A DNA stretch of 64,000 bases from Pycnopodia helianthoides (taxonomy: Eukaryota; Echinodermata; Asteroidea; Forcipulatida; Asteriidae), in contig CM063250.1 of assembly GCA_032158295.1 (NCBI GenBank), positions 2,549,501 through 2,613,500 of the forward strand, given 5' to 3'. Positions 22,531 through 33,667 of this stretch are shown here, one piece after another. Position 1 is the stretch's first letter; each line of letters opens with the position of its first letter. A program made the position numbers and the translations under genes. Under the pieces are notes generated by a model. That model was given only the letters and a program-made list of their open reading frames with translations. It was not told the origin of the DNA and did no database searches.

Positions 22531-22888
22531 CGATAGGAATTTATTCTCTTTAAAAAAAAAACTAAAACTGAACAAGACTGAAGTGAACATTTTAATACGG
22601 ACAAAATATTGTTCCATTGTGATGTAAAAGCATGCCGCCTCAAAGCGGACGTGATTATTTTTTTTACCAAGGTCCTCAGGGGGCCCCTCGCTAGGTCGTT
22701 AGTTATTCGTGACAGCTTAATTTTCTCCCCGCAGACTATGACATCCATTTGGGAACTAATTAACCAGACAACGTTAGTCCCCTGCTTGAAAAAATAAACG
22801 TATACGACCGAAAAAACCATTAGTTTATTTCTTCTGCAGACCCATGTACTCGTTTTAAAAGAGGATGTTTATGTTGAGTCCTACCTGG
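22531..22888. other. no gene recognised
   Basis: Overlapping frames on both strands at 22503-22820 show no recognisable features. Confidence 0.45.
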
Positions 22889-23060
22889 GGACTCAATTTC
22901 ATAGAGCTGTTTTTGCACAAAAAGTAGCAATAAAGTGCAAAATAGCATTTTCTTCTAGAATAAGGTTACCAGCCAAAATACCACCACACCATGTGTTATC
23001 ATTGACTGGTTTCCAGTTAAGTTTTGCTTTGCAGAAAACTTTTAACCAGTAATTTAACCT
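22889..23060. mobile_element. CAGGG hAT-like MITE, degraded
   Basis: The left end gactcaatttcatagagctg and inner aataaggttaccagccaaaa match the family. The right terminal repeat has decayed. Confidence 0.6.
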
Positions 23061-23069
23061 GCTCATTAA

Positions 23070-23162
23070 TTAATTGTTTATTGTTTATTATTTTATTGTT
23101 CAGCGCCTTGATCTAGTGTCTAGGATATGTGCGCTTTATAAGAACTGTGTATTATTATTATT
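23070..23162 (+). mobile_element. SINE tail fragment
   Basis: ttcagcgccttgatctagtg and gtgcgctttataagaactgt, followed by ATT repeats, form the tail of a tRNA-derived SINE. The head is missing. Confidence 0.6.
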
Positions 23163-23821
23163 AATTGTCAGAAGTTTTGCATACGAGCAAAACATTACGC
23201 AAATGGAAGTCTGACAGACACATTAAAAAAAAAAAAAAATTCAGGGATGCCCGTGGAAAACTTGTAAAACACGCTCGGACATTCCACTGTGTAGCATGCA
23301 CAGCATTCACTCACAGTGTTACGCTTCATTTGCCCCATAACAAAAAGGGACAAAGGGTACTGAAGTTACATACTCGAAATCTCCCTTTTTCTGGGGATTA
23401 TTGTGTTAACCCAAAATTCATGACCTTTATCATTCTGCTGGATGGACAAACGAGGATTACAAGAGACCGATAGGCTGCCACAAAGATACAGCATGGGAGG
23501 TCAGAGTGGAGATCCCGGAACATTTGATATGAATGTTTGTTGTCTTAACTTGGTTATGGTTTCATTGTGACAATGAAAGTCTCAACAAATAAATGTTCTG
23601 GAAATTCTGGAAAATAAAATTCCCCGGCCTAGACACCCATATCACCATCCATCTCTGCTCAATTCACATTTATGCACAGTGGTCCATTTCTTTCTTCATG
23701 GGCGCTTCCGCAGTTTCCACTATTTCCTTTGCCTTTGCTTTAGGCTTCAATTTTTAATCTGCTATTTCCAGATTTATTGTCTGATTCTGTGAACAAATAA
23801 ACTGATCTGAAACTGACAACT
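23163..23821. other. no gene recognised
   Basis: A 102-codon frame at 23165-23473 starts at the SINE tail, spans an A run and has no domain. Confidence 0.45.
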
Positions 23822-24155
23822 AAACAGGTGTTCAATAAGTTCAATGTATGGGTAAAACCAAATATCCCCGATGCAAATTTAACATCTGTTAAATTGTTGT
23901 GGTACCCACTGCTAAAAATATAGGATTCGAACTGCCTCTGGCTCCTTGGCAATCTCGGTGGTCTAGTGGTAAGACATCTTTTCTAGAATGGCAAAGGTAG
24001 TGGGTTCGAATCCCGACCCAGTAATATGCCTGTGGATTTTTTTCACAGGACTCAGGAAAGTACTGAGTATACAGTGCTTTACACACGTCAGTGTATGGGT
24101 AAAACCAAATAATATTCTGTATCTTCAATGCAAATTTAACATCTTTTAGGCTCAA
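23822..24155 (+). mobile_element. SINE3, full copy preceded by a partial 3' end
   Basis: The main copy has box A ggtggtctagtggtaagac, box B gtgggttcgaatccc and the body catgcctgtgg-like motif, then caggactcaggaaag and atgggtaaaaccaaataat. The head resembles tRNA-Glu but does not close into a full cloverleaf. A second 3' end (atgggtaaaaccaaat, then atgcaaatttaacatctgtt) lies directly upstream at 23850-23895, as if two copies were joined. The minus frame at 23889-24269 is an artefact. Confidence 0.8.
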
Positions 24156-24692
24156 TATATCTTTAAATGCATGATGCATTCTTGGTAGGAAAAAAATGTT
24201 TTCATCCAAATTTTCAGTTATCGCGTAACACCCCAAACAACCAACACAATAATGGGAAGTTAATGACATTAACTACTCAGATTTCTAAGGAAAGAAAGAC
24301 AGAAAAATGGACTGTTTTGTCAAGATTTAGCTCAATCCTGAGGAGGGGGGGGGGAGGGGGGGTGGAACATCAAAACTTGGCTGAATTGCAGACGGAAGTA
24401 TGAACAGAGGGAAACTGTTGTTTGTTCAAATCTTCAATCAAATTCACTCTAAATGTTATAGCCATACAGAACATCGACTGGTTTGAGTGTTATGGTTAAA
24501 ACTACAACTTCCGAGTGAGTCCCGAGGTAATTCCTGGAGCATTCTACTTTATAGACTGCTCTTGGGACAACGGAGGGAGATGTAGTTTTAACCACATTAT
24601 GAGTAAAAGCAGTCAATATTTGCTATATAACAGCCCATGCATATATTGTGCCTAGAAGTCCAGGTACCACAAAGCTGCTGTTGCTACAGGTA
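24156..24692. other. no gene recognised; G-rich patch
   Basis: A G-rich patch lies at 24341-24363. The 78-codon frame across it shows no features. Confidence 0.5.
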
Positions 24693-25299
24693 TAGTACAT
24701 GTGTACTCGGCATGTGTTAGCACCCTGCTATACGGCAGCGAATCCTGGCTGTTCTTTTTGAAGCAAGAGAAGCGACTCTACTCCCTTCATCCTCGCCGCA
24801 TCCTCGACATCTCTTAGATGGACAAGGTAACCAACTGTGAAGTCTTGAAGAGGGCTGGCGTCCAATCCATCTCCGCTATACTCAGCCAAAAAGGAGACTC
24901 CGCTGGTTGGGTCATATGCAAAGAGGAAATGATGGGAGGATCCCACAGGACCTGCTCTATGGCGAGCTACAAACTGGGAAGAGGGCAACAGGACGACCAT
25001 ATGCCTATGTTTCAAGGATGTCTGCAAAAGACACCTGCAATGATGTTCCATCAACCCCTTCCAATTGGGAGTCCTTAGCAGTCACCAGGCAGTCCTGGAA
25101 GCAAACAGTCATTTCCGGAAACACTCGCTGTGACGTCAGACGTGAGGATGACCACAACGAGAAACACTTTCAAATGAAGCAGCTACCAACTGCTGCTTCG
25201 ATGTTCATCTGTCGCAGCTGCCATCGTGACTGTCACTCCCGGACACGTGACTGTCACTCCAGGTTAGGTCTGGCAAGTCACAGCCGCAAGTGCCACTAA
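24693..25299 (+). pseudogene. non-LTR retrotransposon (LINE) C-terminal remnant
   Basis: Encodes the end of an endonuclease/reverse-transcriptase polyprotein. From 24704 the plus frame reads YSACVSTLLYGSESW and, after an in-frame TAG at 24815 where the family usually has Trp, DKVTNCEVLKRAG. A frameshift near 24897 leads to LRWLGHMQRGNDGRIPQDLL and YGELQTGKRATGRP. A short patch near 25000-25030 returns to another frame (FKDVCKR). The end has a cysteine/histidine motif, C-x2-C-x-R-D-C...GL-x-SH-x-x-x-C, with RDCHSR duplicated, and stops at 25297-25299. These motifs are shared by the C-termini of many invertebrate LINEs. The catalytic RT and endonuclease domains are absent, so the copy is 5'-truncated and dead. 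Class (Jockey-, RTE- or CR1-like) is not resolved. Confidence 0.85.
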
Positions 25300-25365
25300 G
25301 TACCCACGCTAATCAGTGTCCCCCTTTTCATAAGTCCATTGCCTTTCGAGACGGATGGAGGCCTA

Positions 25366-25445
25366 CTATAGTGCATTGGTTGCTGCGGCTATAGTACACT
25401 GGTTGCTATGGGTGTACTACATTGGTTGCTTTGGGTATAGAGCAT
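25366..25445. repeat. short tandem repeat, 23-bp unit
   Basis: attggttgct or actggttgct recurs at 25375, 25398 and 25421, with tatagtac between the copies. It follows the LINE remnant by under 100 bases and could be its 3' terminal repeat. Confidence 0.8.
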
Positions 25446-26289
25446 CGCGAAGTTTTCTAGTAAAAAGAAGACGCGCTCTAAATCAATCAAAGGGCAGAAT
25501 CTTCTTGTTAAGGATTGTTATAATAAGATGGATTTTACTATTGTAAGGGTATAGTCCCTATTTGTGAGAGTTCATGACTTTACAAAGGAATTGATACTCT
25601 TTACTTTACTGCATTTCTTTTGGATGCCTTTTCAATGAGACTTTTTAAAGAGTCACAATTTTGCTACAAAAAAATAAAAAACCTCTAGATACTAATCTCA
25701 AACGTCAAGATAAAACTTGAACTGTACCCAACGGGCGAGCAATAACCCGTTACCAAGACTCATCAATCATGACAGACAGTCTTTATTACAAGGAGTCTCA
25801 TGGAGCAGGACTGCAAAGGGCGTGTCAAAACATAGTCCCCTGACTGGGTTCTGTACAATTACGAAATCGTTATTGCTTCATAAATGTGGAACTGGCCACA
25901 ATCTAGCAATAACATGATAATGCTTACCAAATATTTCCCCTTTTTGACTTCAAAAGATGTCATAAATTTGTTTTATTGCCCCATTATGAAATACGCTCAC
26001 GTAACTCTTACACGTATTACAATTCCTTGGAAACTTTAGACTTAGCCTTCTACAAGTGTCTTAACGAGCGGAAGACATCAAATAAGGCAGTTTAACGGAT
26101 CCCAATGGTGAAATATGCATTAGACTTGCAAGGTCTATTGCCATTATAACTGCGCTGGGGGAGTCTTTATATATATGCATAAAACAGACTCAAATTACAA
26201 AACTTTCCTTGACATGAAGACATCTTCTGAAAGGTTTGGTGGAGCTGACAAAGTAGTCGTATACAGTGTTCACGTTACGTTTTGTGTGA
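25446..26289. other. no gene recognised
   Basis: Unassigned AT-rich sequence. Nothing recognised. Confidence 0.5.
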
Positions 26290-26610
26290 TCAACCTTATA
26301 CCAGAATAACAAACCTGTGAAAATTTGGGCTCAATCCGTTGTGTGGGTCAGGAGAAAATAGTGAAAAACCACGCACACTATTCGGCATGTAAGCAAACTG
26401 TCATTCATTTTGGTTGCAACAACCGACACAGCTGGTGCAAATTTTTGGGTATAGATTTTCAGATACAGTTTTCTCGAATATGATTTCATTTCAGAGGGAA
26501 ATATTTCACAGAAAAAAAATGGTTCTCGCATGAACTTCATAACCGGTAAGCTTTCAGACTCAAATTAAAAGATGTTTTTTATCCTTACCAATCCTGTCTG
26601 ATACCCTTAA
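26290..26610. mobile_element. TTAA-type MITE, left end truncated
   Basis: Shares the inner phrases ccagaataacaaacctgtga and gagaaaatagtgaaaaacc, also present in other TTAA elements, and ends accaatcctgtctgatacccttaa. The corresponding left end cannot be found. Its final TTAA is the first TTAA of the next MITE. Confidence 0.55.
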
Positions 26611-26995
26611 AGGAACACTACAGAATTGGTTTTTGCTAACAAAACAGTTGCTGGCAGTGTAAGCACTTTATGTAATCCCCATATACATAAACTGACAAAC
26701 CTGTAGAAGTTTGAGATCGATCGGCCATCTAGGTCACAAGAAAATAGTGAAAAACCGATTACACATTTGCAGAAATCATATAGATTCAACAAATGAATAA
26801 ACGCTCACTGAGCGATAAACTCCAATCGGAAAATTAGTTTATTCATTTCTCATCAAATATGGCATTTCAGACAGAAATATTTCAAGGAATGTTTTCTACT
26901 ATCATCATTATTAGACCGTGTAAGTTTTATGTAAATCTGTGATCAAAAAGTATATTTTAAGTTTTTTTCTTACCAATTCTGTAATGTTCCTTTAA
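26607..26995. mobile_element. TTAA-MITE, 389 bp
   Basis: Near-identical to 13999-14383, with TTAA at both outer edges (cccTTAAagg and cctTTAAgc) and the same terminal inverted repeats. The minus frame 26607-26792 is a shadow also seen in the 14.0-kb copy. Confidence 0.87.
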
Positions 26996-28803
26996 GCATT
27001 CATTCATTCCTTACTGTACTCAGAACGGTGACATTGAGCCCCATACACTAAGACTCTGAGGTAGTGTAATTTCAGAAAGTACTTTTGTTTTCATTATCAT
27101 TTTTAAATTGAACTTTTAAGGAAAACCCCCCCCCCCCTCCCTGGAAACAAGTCCGTTTAAATAGCTTGTGTTCAACAGCCTGTGGCCCAATTTAAAACCG
27201 ATCATAACATGGGATCAAGTCCCTAAATGAGAACAGCAACAAGATCTGGTTTTAATGTTGCATGGCATTGATCATAAACCAGCTGTTCCCCTATGGCTAG
27301 AAGGCCAAATGCAACTGGTCAGGCGTATGCTCAACCAAGCAGCAATGTTCTCCACACAACTCTCCACAGCGTTTATTACGAATTAACGAACTCATGTTCC
27401 TGCGCATTAGTGGGAGAGTGCATGCTCATGTTGGAGCTTTATGGTCTGTGCTTGTTTCAGCGTCGGAGGTAATATCAACTCGTTACTAGACGACACAGCG
27501 AATCAAATTAAGTCAGTTTGATAATGTGGCCTTTTCAAGAGAGGTCTTGTCCAACAGTCAATTTCTCTTCAGATGGTTAAATTTAAAGCATGCAGTTGTC
27601 AAAAAAAAGATTGCGTCCAACCTATTGTATGATTTTAAATAAGGGAATAAAAGAGTGGCGATGAGGACTTAAGCAGCCGTTCAAACCGGCAGGGTCGTGG
27701 CCAAGCCATAACTGCCCTTTTTGTTAAAAAGCGTTATAATGTTGGAAAATCTGTAAACTTTTCTGTAAGTCTTCAATTCCTGGCATGTCTGCAGGCTCCG
27801 ATTCCCAAAGGGTCAAATTGCATGCGACGCTCAACGGTTGTGCGTAGATGCTCAAACTAACAGATTTTTGAGTACCGGTAGTATTTATTGCATTACGCGT
27901 AAATAAGCACCCGTGTCAGATTGTGCGCCACGCGTATGTTTAAACACTCCTCACCATGTTTATATCACACATTCAAACATGGCCACGTGATCTCCTCTCA
28001 ACCAATCAGAATGGAGAAACTGTCCCGGGTATTTATGAATACGGAATCAACGCTACAAATGAGTTAAAGGCAAAGAATGTAATTTATGAAATTGAAATTT
28101 TTGTTTAAAATAAATCTGAAGTCTCAGTGATTATACAGTACATACCAGTTCCAATCTTCCAGACAAGTATTTCCATCTAAAATACTGTCAAATTCGAGGA
28201 AATAAACACTTGAAGATCCAACAAATCACTTTTAGGTTATTTCGATTGCCACAATTGAAAAAAGCCTTGTATGGACATGCACAAAATCTTTGACAAAACA
28301 TAATCCATTTTTCCATTGTTATCACTAAAATGTAACCAGCGACTTTAATGCAATTTTCACCATGTGGTTTTAGAAAACAGGAGGGTGGCAATTAATTTGA
28401 TCAAATAACAACAAAAAAGCAAAAAACAAAAACAAAACATAGTAGTTTCTCTTCAAATATTTTTTTTATATTTATTTAAAAAATCTGAAATGTCAATTCC
28501 AGTTAGTACTATAAATTTTAATGCTCATTGTGAAAATCATCCTTTTCGGTTGCAATAATTAAAAACCCAAATTGCCAAAAATAACACGACCTTACAAAAA
28601 TCTGATGACTGAACAATTGACAAATACTTGTGATTTTATATTCGATGACATAAGCTGTTTTTTTTGTACTGATGTAAAATCCCATCAATCACAGATATTG
28701 CACCTTCAAGTGTAAATCACATTAGCTAGGCAATGGAGAAGTCCAATTACTAAGAAATAGCCAAACACCAACCTTGTTTCTTTCTTCACCGAAAGTACTT
28801 CAC
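26996..28803. other. no gene recognised
   Basis: 1.8 kb with a C run near 27127-27137 and an A-rich patch near 28410-28440. No shared repeat or coding signal. Confidence 0.5.
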
Positions 28804-29045
28804 TTAAAGGTGCTGTACACATTTGGTAATTGGAGCCTACTGATTGTGTTAATCCTAAATAAATGTAGGTACATACAATAAACCTATAAATCTGTGAAAA
28901 TTTCATTTCAAGAGGTGGTCGTGTTTTTGAGATATCACCGAAAAACCAGGGCAAATATTTCCACGCAGGAAGAATATTCCCCATAGGGAATACACAGTCT
29001 GACGTTCGTGTGAAAAAAAGAGTTATAACCAATGGTTCTTTTCAG
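28804..29045. mobile_element. TTAA-MITE of the 35.5-kb type, right part lost
   Basis: Starts ttaaaggtgctgtacac and shares gtgttaatcctaaataaat, cctgtgaa-like and tttgagatatcaccgaaaaa with 35482-35862. The right end is missing. Confidence 0.65.
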
Positions 29046-29640
29046 AACCACCCCAACTCAATAAGAGACAAGTATTACATGGTTGTCACCGCAAACCTTT
29101 TCCATATCGTATTTCCACCATGCAAAGTTTCAAATCCTACTTGAAAATAATGTGACAATTTTTTGCTGTTTTTTCAGCAAGCAGACACCTGTATTCAGCT
29201 TGAACTTTCACATGTGACTTTTATTGTATCTTTCTTGATAATTTTGCCTATAAATCAGCATTACGTTGACAAAAACCAATCTATGACCCTACCTTTAAAC
29301 CCAGCCCATCTCATCAGAATCTCACATTTCAAAAGAGATTGCATTAACATACAGCTCAACTGTATTTCATATTCTAAGCATTTCGCTGAAATTATAGTTA
29401 AATTTAAAAAAAAGTGTATTTTGAATGCTATATGTACAAATCAAATTAATTTAAAGTGCTTGGGAAATGAACACAACTACTTTAAATATTAATATTATTT
29501 TGTTCAATTTGGTGATTCTTTTTTATAACAATTTCATGCTGATCGATCAACAACACATAATTGTGATTGAAATTTGTTAAAAAGGCGGTCGCATAAAACC
29601 CTTATTTTGAAAACTAATAAGTCATCGCTCTTGTACACAT
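29046..29640. other. no gene recognised
   Basis: The 109-codon plus frame at 29163-29492 is AT-rich with no domain and is not accepted as a gene. Confidence 0.45.
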
Positions 29641-30028
29641 TTAAAGACACTGGACACCTTTGGTAATTGTCAAAGACCAGTCTTCTCACCTGGTGTATCT
29701 CAACATATGCACAAAATAACAAACCTGTGAAAATTTGAACTCAATTGGTCGTCGAAGTTGCGAGATAATAATGGAAGAAAAAACACCCTTGTCACACGAA
29801 GTTGTGTGGTTTCAGATGCTTGATTTTGAGACCTAACGCGCGAGGTTTAAAAATCAATTCAAATATTTTACTGAGAAATTACTTCTTTCTCAAAAACTAT
29901 GTTACCTCAGAGGGAGCCGTTTCTCACAATGTTTCATACTATCAACAGCTCTCCATTGCTCGTTACCAAGTAAGTTTTTATGCTAACAATTATTTTGAGT
30001 AATTACCAATATTGTCCAGTGCCTTTAA
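29641..30028. mobile_element. TTAA-MITE, 388 bp
   Basis: Begins ttaaagacactggacacctt and ends in the inverse gtccagtgcctttaa. A second inner pair is tttggtaattgtc and aattaccaatattg. It shares the arm cacctggtgtatctcaacat with the palindromic element at 13.7 kb, so the two are relatives. Confidence 0.82.
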
Positions 30029-30232
30029 GGTTGTTGTAATGTTTTCCTCATAAGGCCTATTGGAGAGAACATACAGGACTCAAAGTTAATGTCTGTGAAA
30101 ATACATGAAAATGGCCTGCACTACTCGCAGGCCCGGGTCCCCCCTTCAATTTGGACCCTGAACCTCCAAGGTGTTACAATTTAGGAGATCTGGGCAGACT
30201 CTGTGCCTCACCAGAAATACAAAACTACAGGT

Positions 30233-31570
30233 TTGGACACAATGTGGGCTATTTCTCTCTCCCATTGGTGATTGCTTTACTTCTTTCAAGAAAACTTGAA
30301 AGCTCAAAAGGAGATTTTGAGAAAATCTAATATTAGGAAAAACTCAGAAAAATAACATGCCTGAATTTATAAACCAATATCAGTCCCAACGGAACCTTCC
30401 ACTGCTGCCTCTCCTGACTAACTCAATGTCCCGACAATCTCACGAACATCCCAGCTGTATTCTGAGTCTACTCGACCCATTTTAATACTCACCGGAGTAG
30501 ACACCCCACCTAACTAAACCTACTTTGATGTCCTGATATACACACACATATCCCGACTGTACCTAGAGTATTACCGTCGTGCTTGACCTATTTACTGATA
30601 TACCCCACCGGTATCCCAACTGAGCACAACTAGGAACTATAGCTGCATTTCTTGATGCATTTCTGTGCTCAGGTAATTACACTGATTTCCCCACTGAACC
30701 CAACAGCCGGGATTGTGCCTTTGATGATACAAGCATGAAATTTGGCACACAGAGTTTGTTAAAAGAAAGATATTTGCAGAATTGTCCTTGAAAAAATATG
30801 TGCAGTATAACAAGCAGCAGCAGCCATTTTGAAAATTCTGAAAATTTGCTACCTATACTATTTAAAAATTCAAATCTGTGACGACCCTATTAAGTATCAT
30901 TCTCATGACATACTCTGACTGTGTGCCAAATTCCATGCTTGTATCGTGAAAGGCACATTTAGTTCCCCCAATATTTCCCTTATGGACCCTAAGATAGAGC
31001 CTTAGTTCGATTCCTAACATTGCCTAATACACATCATGGAACGATATCCAAAATGCACCAATAGAGCCCTCCCCTTCCCAACATGTTGTTATGACCCAAT
31101 ACACATACACACCTGACAACCCGACTGCATATCCTGACCCATTTAATGTCATAAAACATACAGAGACATCCTAACCTAACCCCGGGCCCATTCCATCATC
31201 CTGACCAACTTTTAATTTCCTGATACTCACATAATAGATATCCCGACCGAAACTTAAGAATCCCACGGCCTGTTTTAATACCCTTCTACACACACACTGC
31301 TATGAACCCTAGGTTTTTCGCCTCGCCTCTTCTGACCCATTTTATAATGCCCTAATGATATGAGGTTCCTTGATGAAACCCTTCCCTTGTTATCTTTCTT
31401 GCTCCACTTGACGCCTATCACCTACCCACAACTTCACTCCAATCCTTGCCACCCTTAACCCACTTTACAGCCTGAATATACAATTATCCCAACTGCTCCT
31501 CAGGCAAACTGCCGCCTTGTCCAGCCTCACTTTCATGCCTGATGTACATACAAATATACCATTTGAGCCT
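30233..31570. repeat. degenerate satellite, about 65-bp unit
   Basis: Variants of cccattttaatgtcctgata, then tacacacacatatcccgact, recur at about 30470-30600, 30670, 31095, 31150, 31215, 31280, 31455 and 31535, spaced mostly 60-70 bases. Copies are strongly diverged. The part 30233-30660 has a better-preserved second copy at 34440-34835. The array is interrupted by the MITE at 30716-30956. No reading frame of note. Confidence 0.65.
30716..30956. mobile_element. 241-bp MITE with 38-bp terminal inverted repeats
   Basis: Starts gtgcctttgatgatacaagc and continues atgaaatttggcacacag. The right end is the inverse, ctgtgtgccaaattccatgc onward, ending gtgaaaggcac. ATT lies on both sides and may be a 3-bp target duplication. 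It is inserted within the old satellite, so it is younger than the array. No coding capacity. Confidence 0.82.
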
Positions 31571-32339
31571 CAGGCTACGGCCGCCTCATATAAACCAGGC
31601 TCCACTGTAATTCCATGGGTTGACTACTCCCCAAGACTAGGCTGTAATTTCTCCCTGTCAGCCCAGATGGCTAAGGCGGTGCTGATTTCACATAGTTAAT
31701 GTCCCAGGCTTGGATGACATTTTGAAGTATACAGTCCACCCTGGAACCCTCAAATTAAATTCTTAAAGAGGCAGCCTGGGTACGCTAGTTAACACTAGTT
31801 AACATGTGGGTGGTCCGGCATTGTGGTTTTTTTTCTTCACGCGTGTGCCCAGTTAATGAAATACATCCTAAATAAGGGTGCCTGCATTCTGCTGATATGG
31901 ATTCAAGATTACATAGGCCTATATATTTATTTCAGTCTGTCTAGAATGTGAGAGCAAAACCTTGTATTAATCACAGATGAGGTCTTTCCAGAATAAATGA
32001 ATACATTTCACGAAGGTCTCAATTGATCAAGTTCACTTATTAAGTGCAGTGCAACTCTGCAAATAACTAACAGAGTATACGACGCACACAAAATGTTCAC
32101 TATGGCAGGAGGCAGGCTTGTAAAGGTGAGTTATAAATGAAACACACATTCATTGGTTAAAGTTTAAGCTACGAAAAAAGAATAACTTGGACGCTATACC
32201 GGTACTAACCTTTTATGGTTCTTTGTTACAAAGCTGTATTTGTATGAATCCTTTTGAATCATTTGATTAATAATCAGTTCCTTAAACAGGGCTCAGTGCC
32301 TATTGATAAGTTTGTTAAAACAGGTGTGCTAATTTTTGA
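31571..32339. other. no gene recognised
   Basis: Unassigned, with a small direct repeat ctagttaacactagttaaca near 31787. Nothing else seen. Confidence 0.5.
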
Positions 32340-32655
32340 ATTATTGACCCATTTATATAGCACCTTACAAGGGCATACAAGGTGATAAGGCACACAATCT
32401 GCAGCCAACTATGCCAGTATACACTGTGGCAAACCTTTCTCTTAATGAGAAGTGTTCTTGGTTCTTTTACAAGCATTATACACATCACATGAACCCAGCA
32501 ATGGCTTTACATCCCATCCAAAAGCTATACTAGTCAGGTATCTTGCCCAGGGACACATTAGTGTCAAGATCCGGACTCAAACCCACACTCTGCTGACCAA
32601 AAACACCACAGCTAGAGAGTCCCATGCTTCACTTGACCACTTGGCCACAACAAGA
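32340..32655 (-). mobile_element. SINE2, diverged
   Basis: The plus strand shows the inverted tail (tatatagcaccttacaaggg), the body phrases gttcttttacaagcattata and tcttgcccagggacacatta, and the tRNA-like head ending gaccacttggccaca. The 131-codon frame 32452-32847 is made of this SINE plus family F. Confidence 0.75.
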
Positions 32656-32689
32656 TTACCGGTAATAGTCTGTCTGGCAGCTTTTGAAC

Positions 32690-32915
32690 GATGCAGCTTA
32701 TATCAGCATGTCAGTGCAAAAAAATTTATGTTACAGTTGAGTTTGAAATTGTCAAAACGTTGTATCTCGCTTAATATAGCCCGGATGTACACCCCAAAAC
32801 AAGTAAGTGCCGGATGCAACGTTTTTGCCGAAAGCATTTTTGTGTGAGCTACAACTTTTTTTCAAATTCGAGATACAAAGTTTTTGCAAAGTCTAGAAAT
32901 TTTTGCACCGTCGGG
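32690..32915 (+). repeat. family F repeat
   Basis: Holds gtcagtgcaaaaaaattt, gtatctcgcttaatatagcc, cggatgtacaccccaaaaca and gagatacaaagtttttgca in the family order. Confidence 0.65.
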
Positions 32916-33188
32916 ACCATATGATAAAATATTCCTCACTCAAACTGTGTATCTATTGCTATACCAATTACACTTTTAACGACAGTTATTATGCACAGAT
33001 TTGGATGGACTTCTGCTGCAATGAAAGAGAAGAGCACCGTGACTTTCAGTAAGATTTGTGCATTCCAAAAACGTATGTAAAAATGTGATGGAATATTGAA
33101 GATTTGGGTGTCTTTGCACAGCCCTACAAATCATGTTACAACAGATGCATCTTATCTGGGTGTCAGAGCATGATATATTACGCAGGTA

Positions 33189-33318
33189 CAGGCCTGATAC
33201 TTTATGTTTTTTTCCTTAGTAGAGAGGGCACCTTTATGAGGGAAACTTGAAATGTCTACAGGAACATTTCAAGGAGCACCAAGACAATGGCCTAGGGGCA
33301 TGGAGGCAATTGCAGGTA
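33189..33318. mobile_element. family E MITE, partial
   Basis: Starts caggcctgatactttatg and has agagggcacctttatgaggg and ggagcaccaagacaatggcc. The right end is near attgcaggta. Diverged from the 2.4-kb copy. Confidence 0.45.
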
Positions 33319-33354
33319 TTGGTATCCAATTAAATGTGAGCATATTTACACTAC

Positions 33355-33667
33355 ATTAGTACCTTTGTACTTTGTTACCTTTGTACTTTGTTACCTTTGT
33401 ACTTTGTTACCTTTGTACTTTGTTACCTCTGTACTTTAGTACCTTTGTACTTTAGTACCTTTGTACTTTAGTACCTTTGTACTTTAGTACCTTTGTACTT
33501 TAGTACCTTTGTACTTTAGTACTTTTGTACTTTGTTACCTTTGTACTTTAGTACCTTTGTACTTTAGTACCTTTGTACTTTAGTACCTTTGTACTTTAGT
33601 ACCTTTGTACTTTAGTACCTTTGTACTTTAGTACCTTTGTACTTTCTTACCAGTGTACTTTAGTACT
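33355..33667. repeat. minisatellite, 16-bp unit, about 19 copies
   Basis: Unit acctttgtactttagt. The first four to five copies are the variant acctttgtactttgtt, the rest mostly acctttgtactttagt, with one tttgtt copy returning near 33530. The blocks of variants show how the array grew. The flanking 33668-33676 is a decayed copy. Confidence 0.97.

Noticed and set aside
23889..24269. 126-codon minus frame
   Set aside because: Runs through SINE3 in antisense. Similar frames occur in other SINE3 copies.
32452..32847. 131-codon plus frame
   Set aside because: Made of SINE2 read backwards plus a family F repeat.
33355..33667. CRISPR-like array
   Set aside because: Units are contiguous 16-bp repeats with no spacers, and the genome is eukaryotic.
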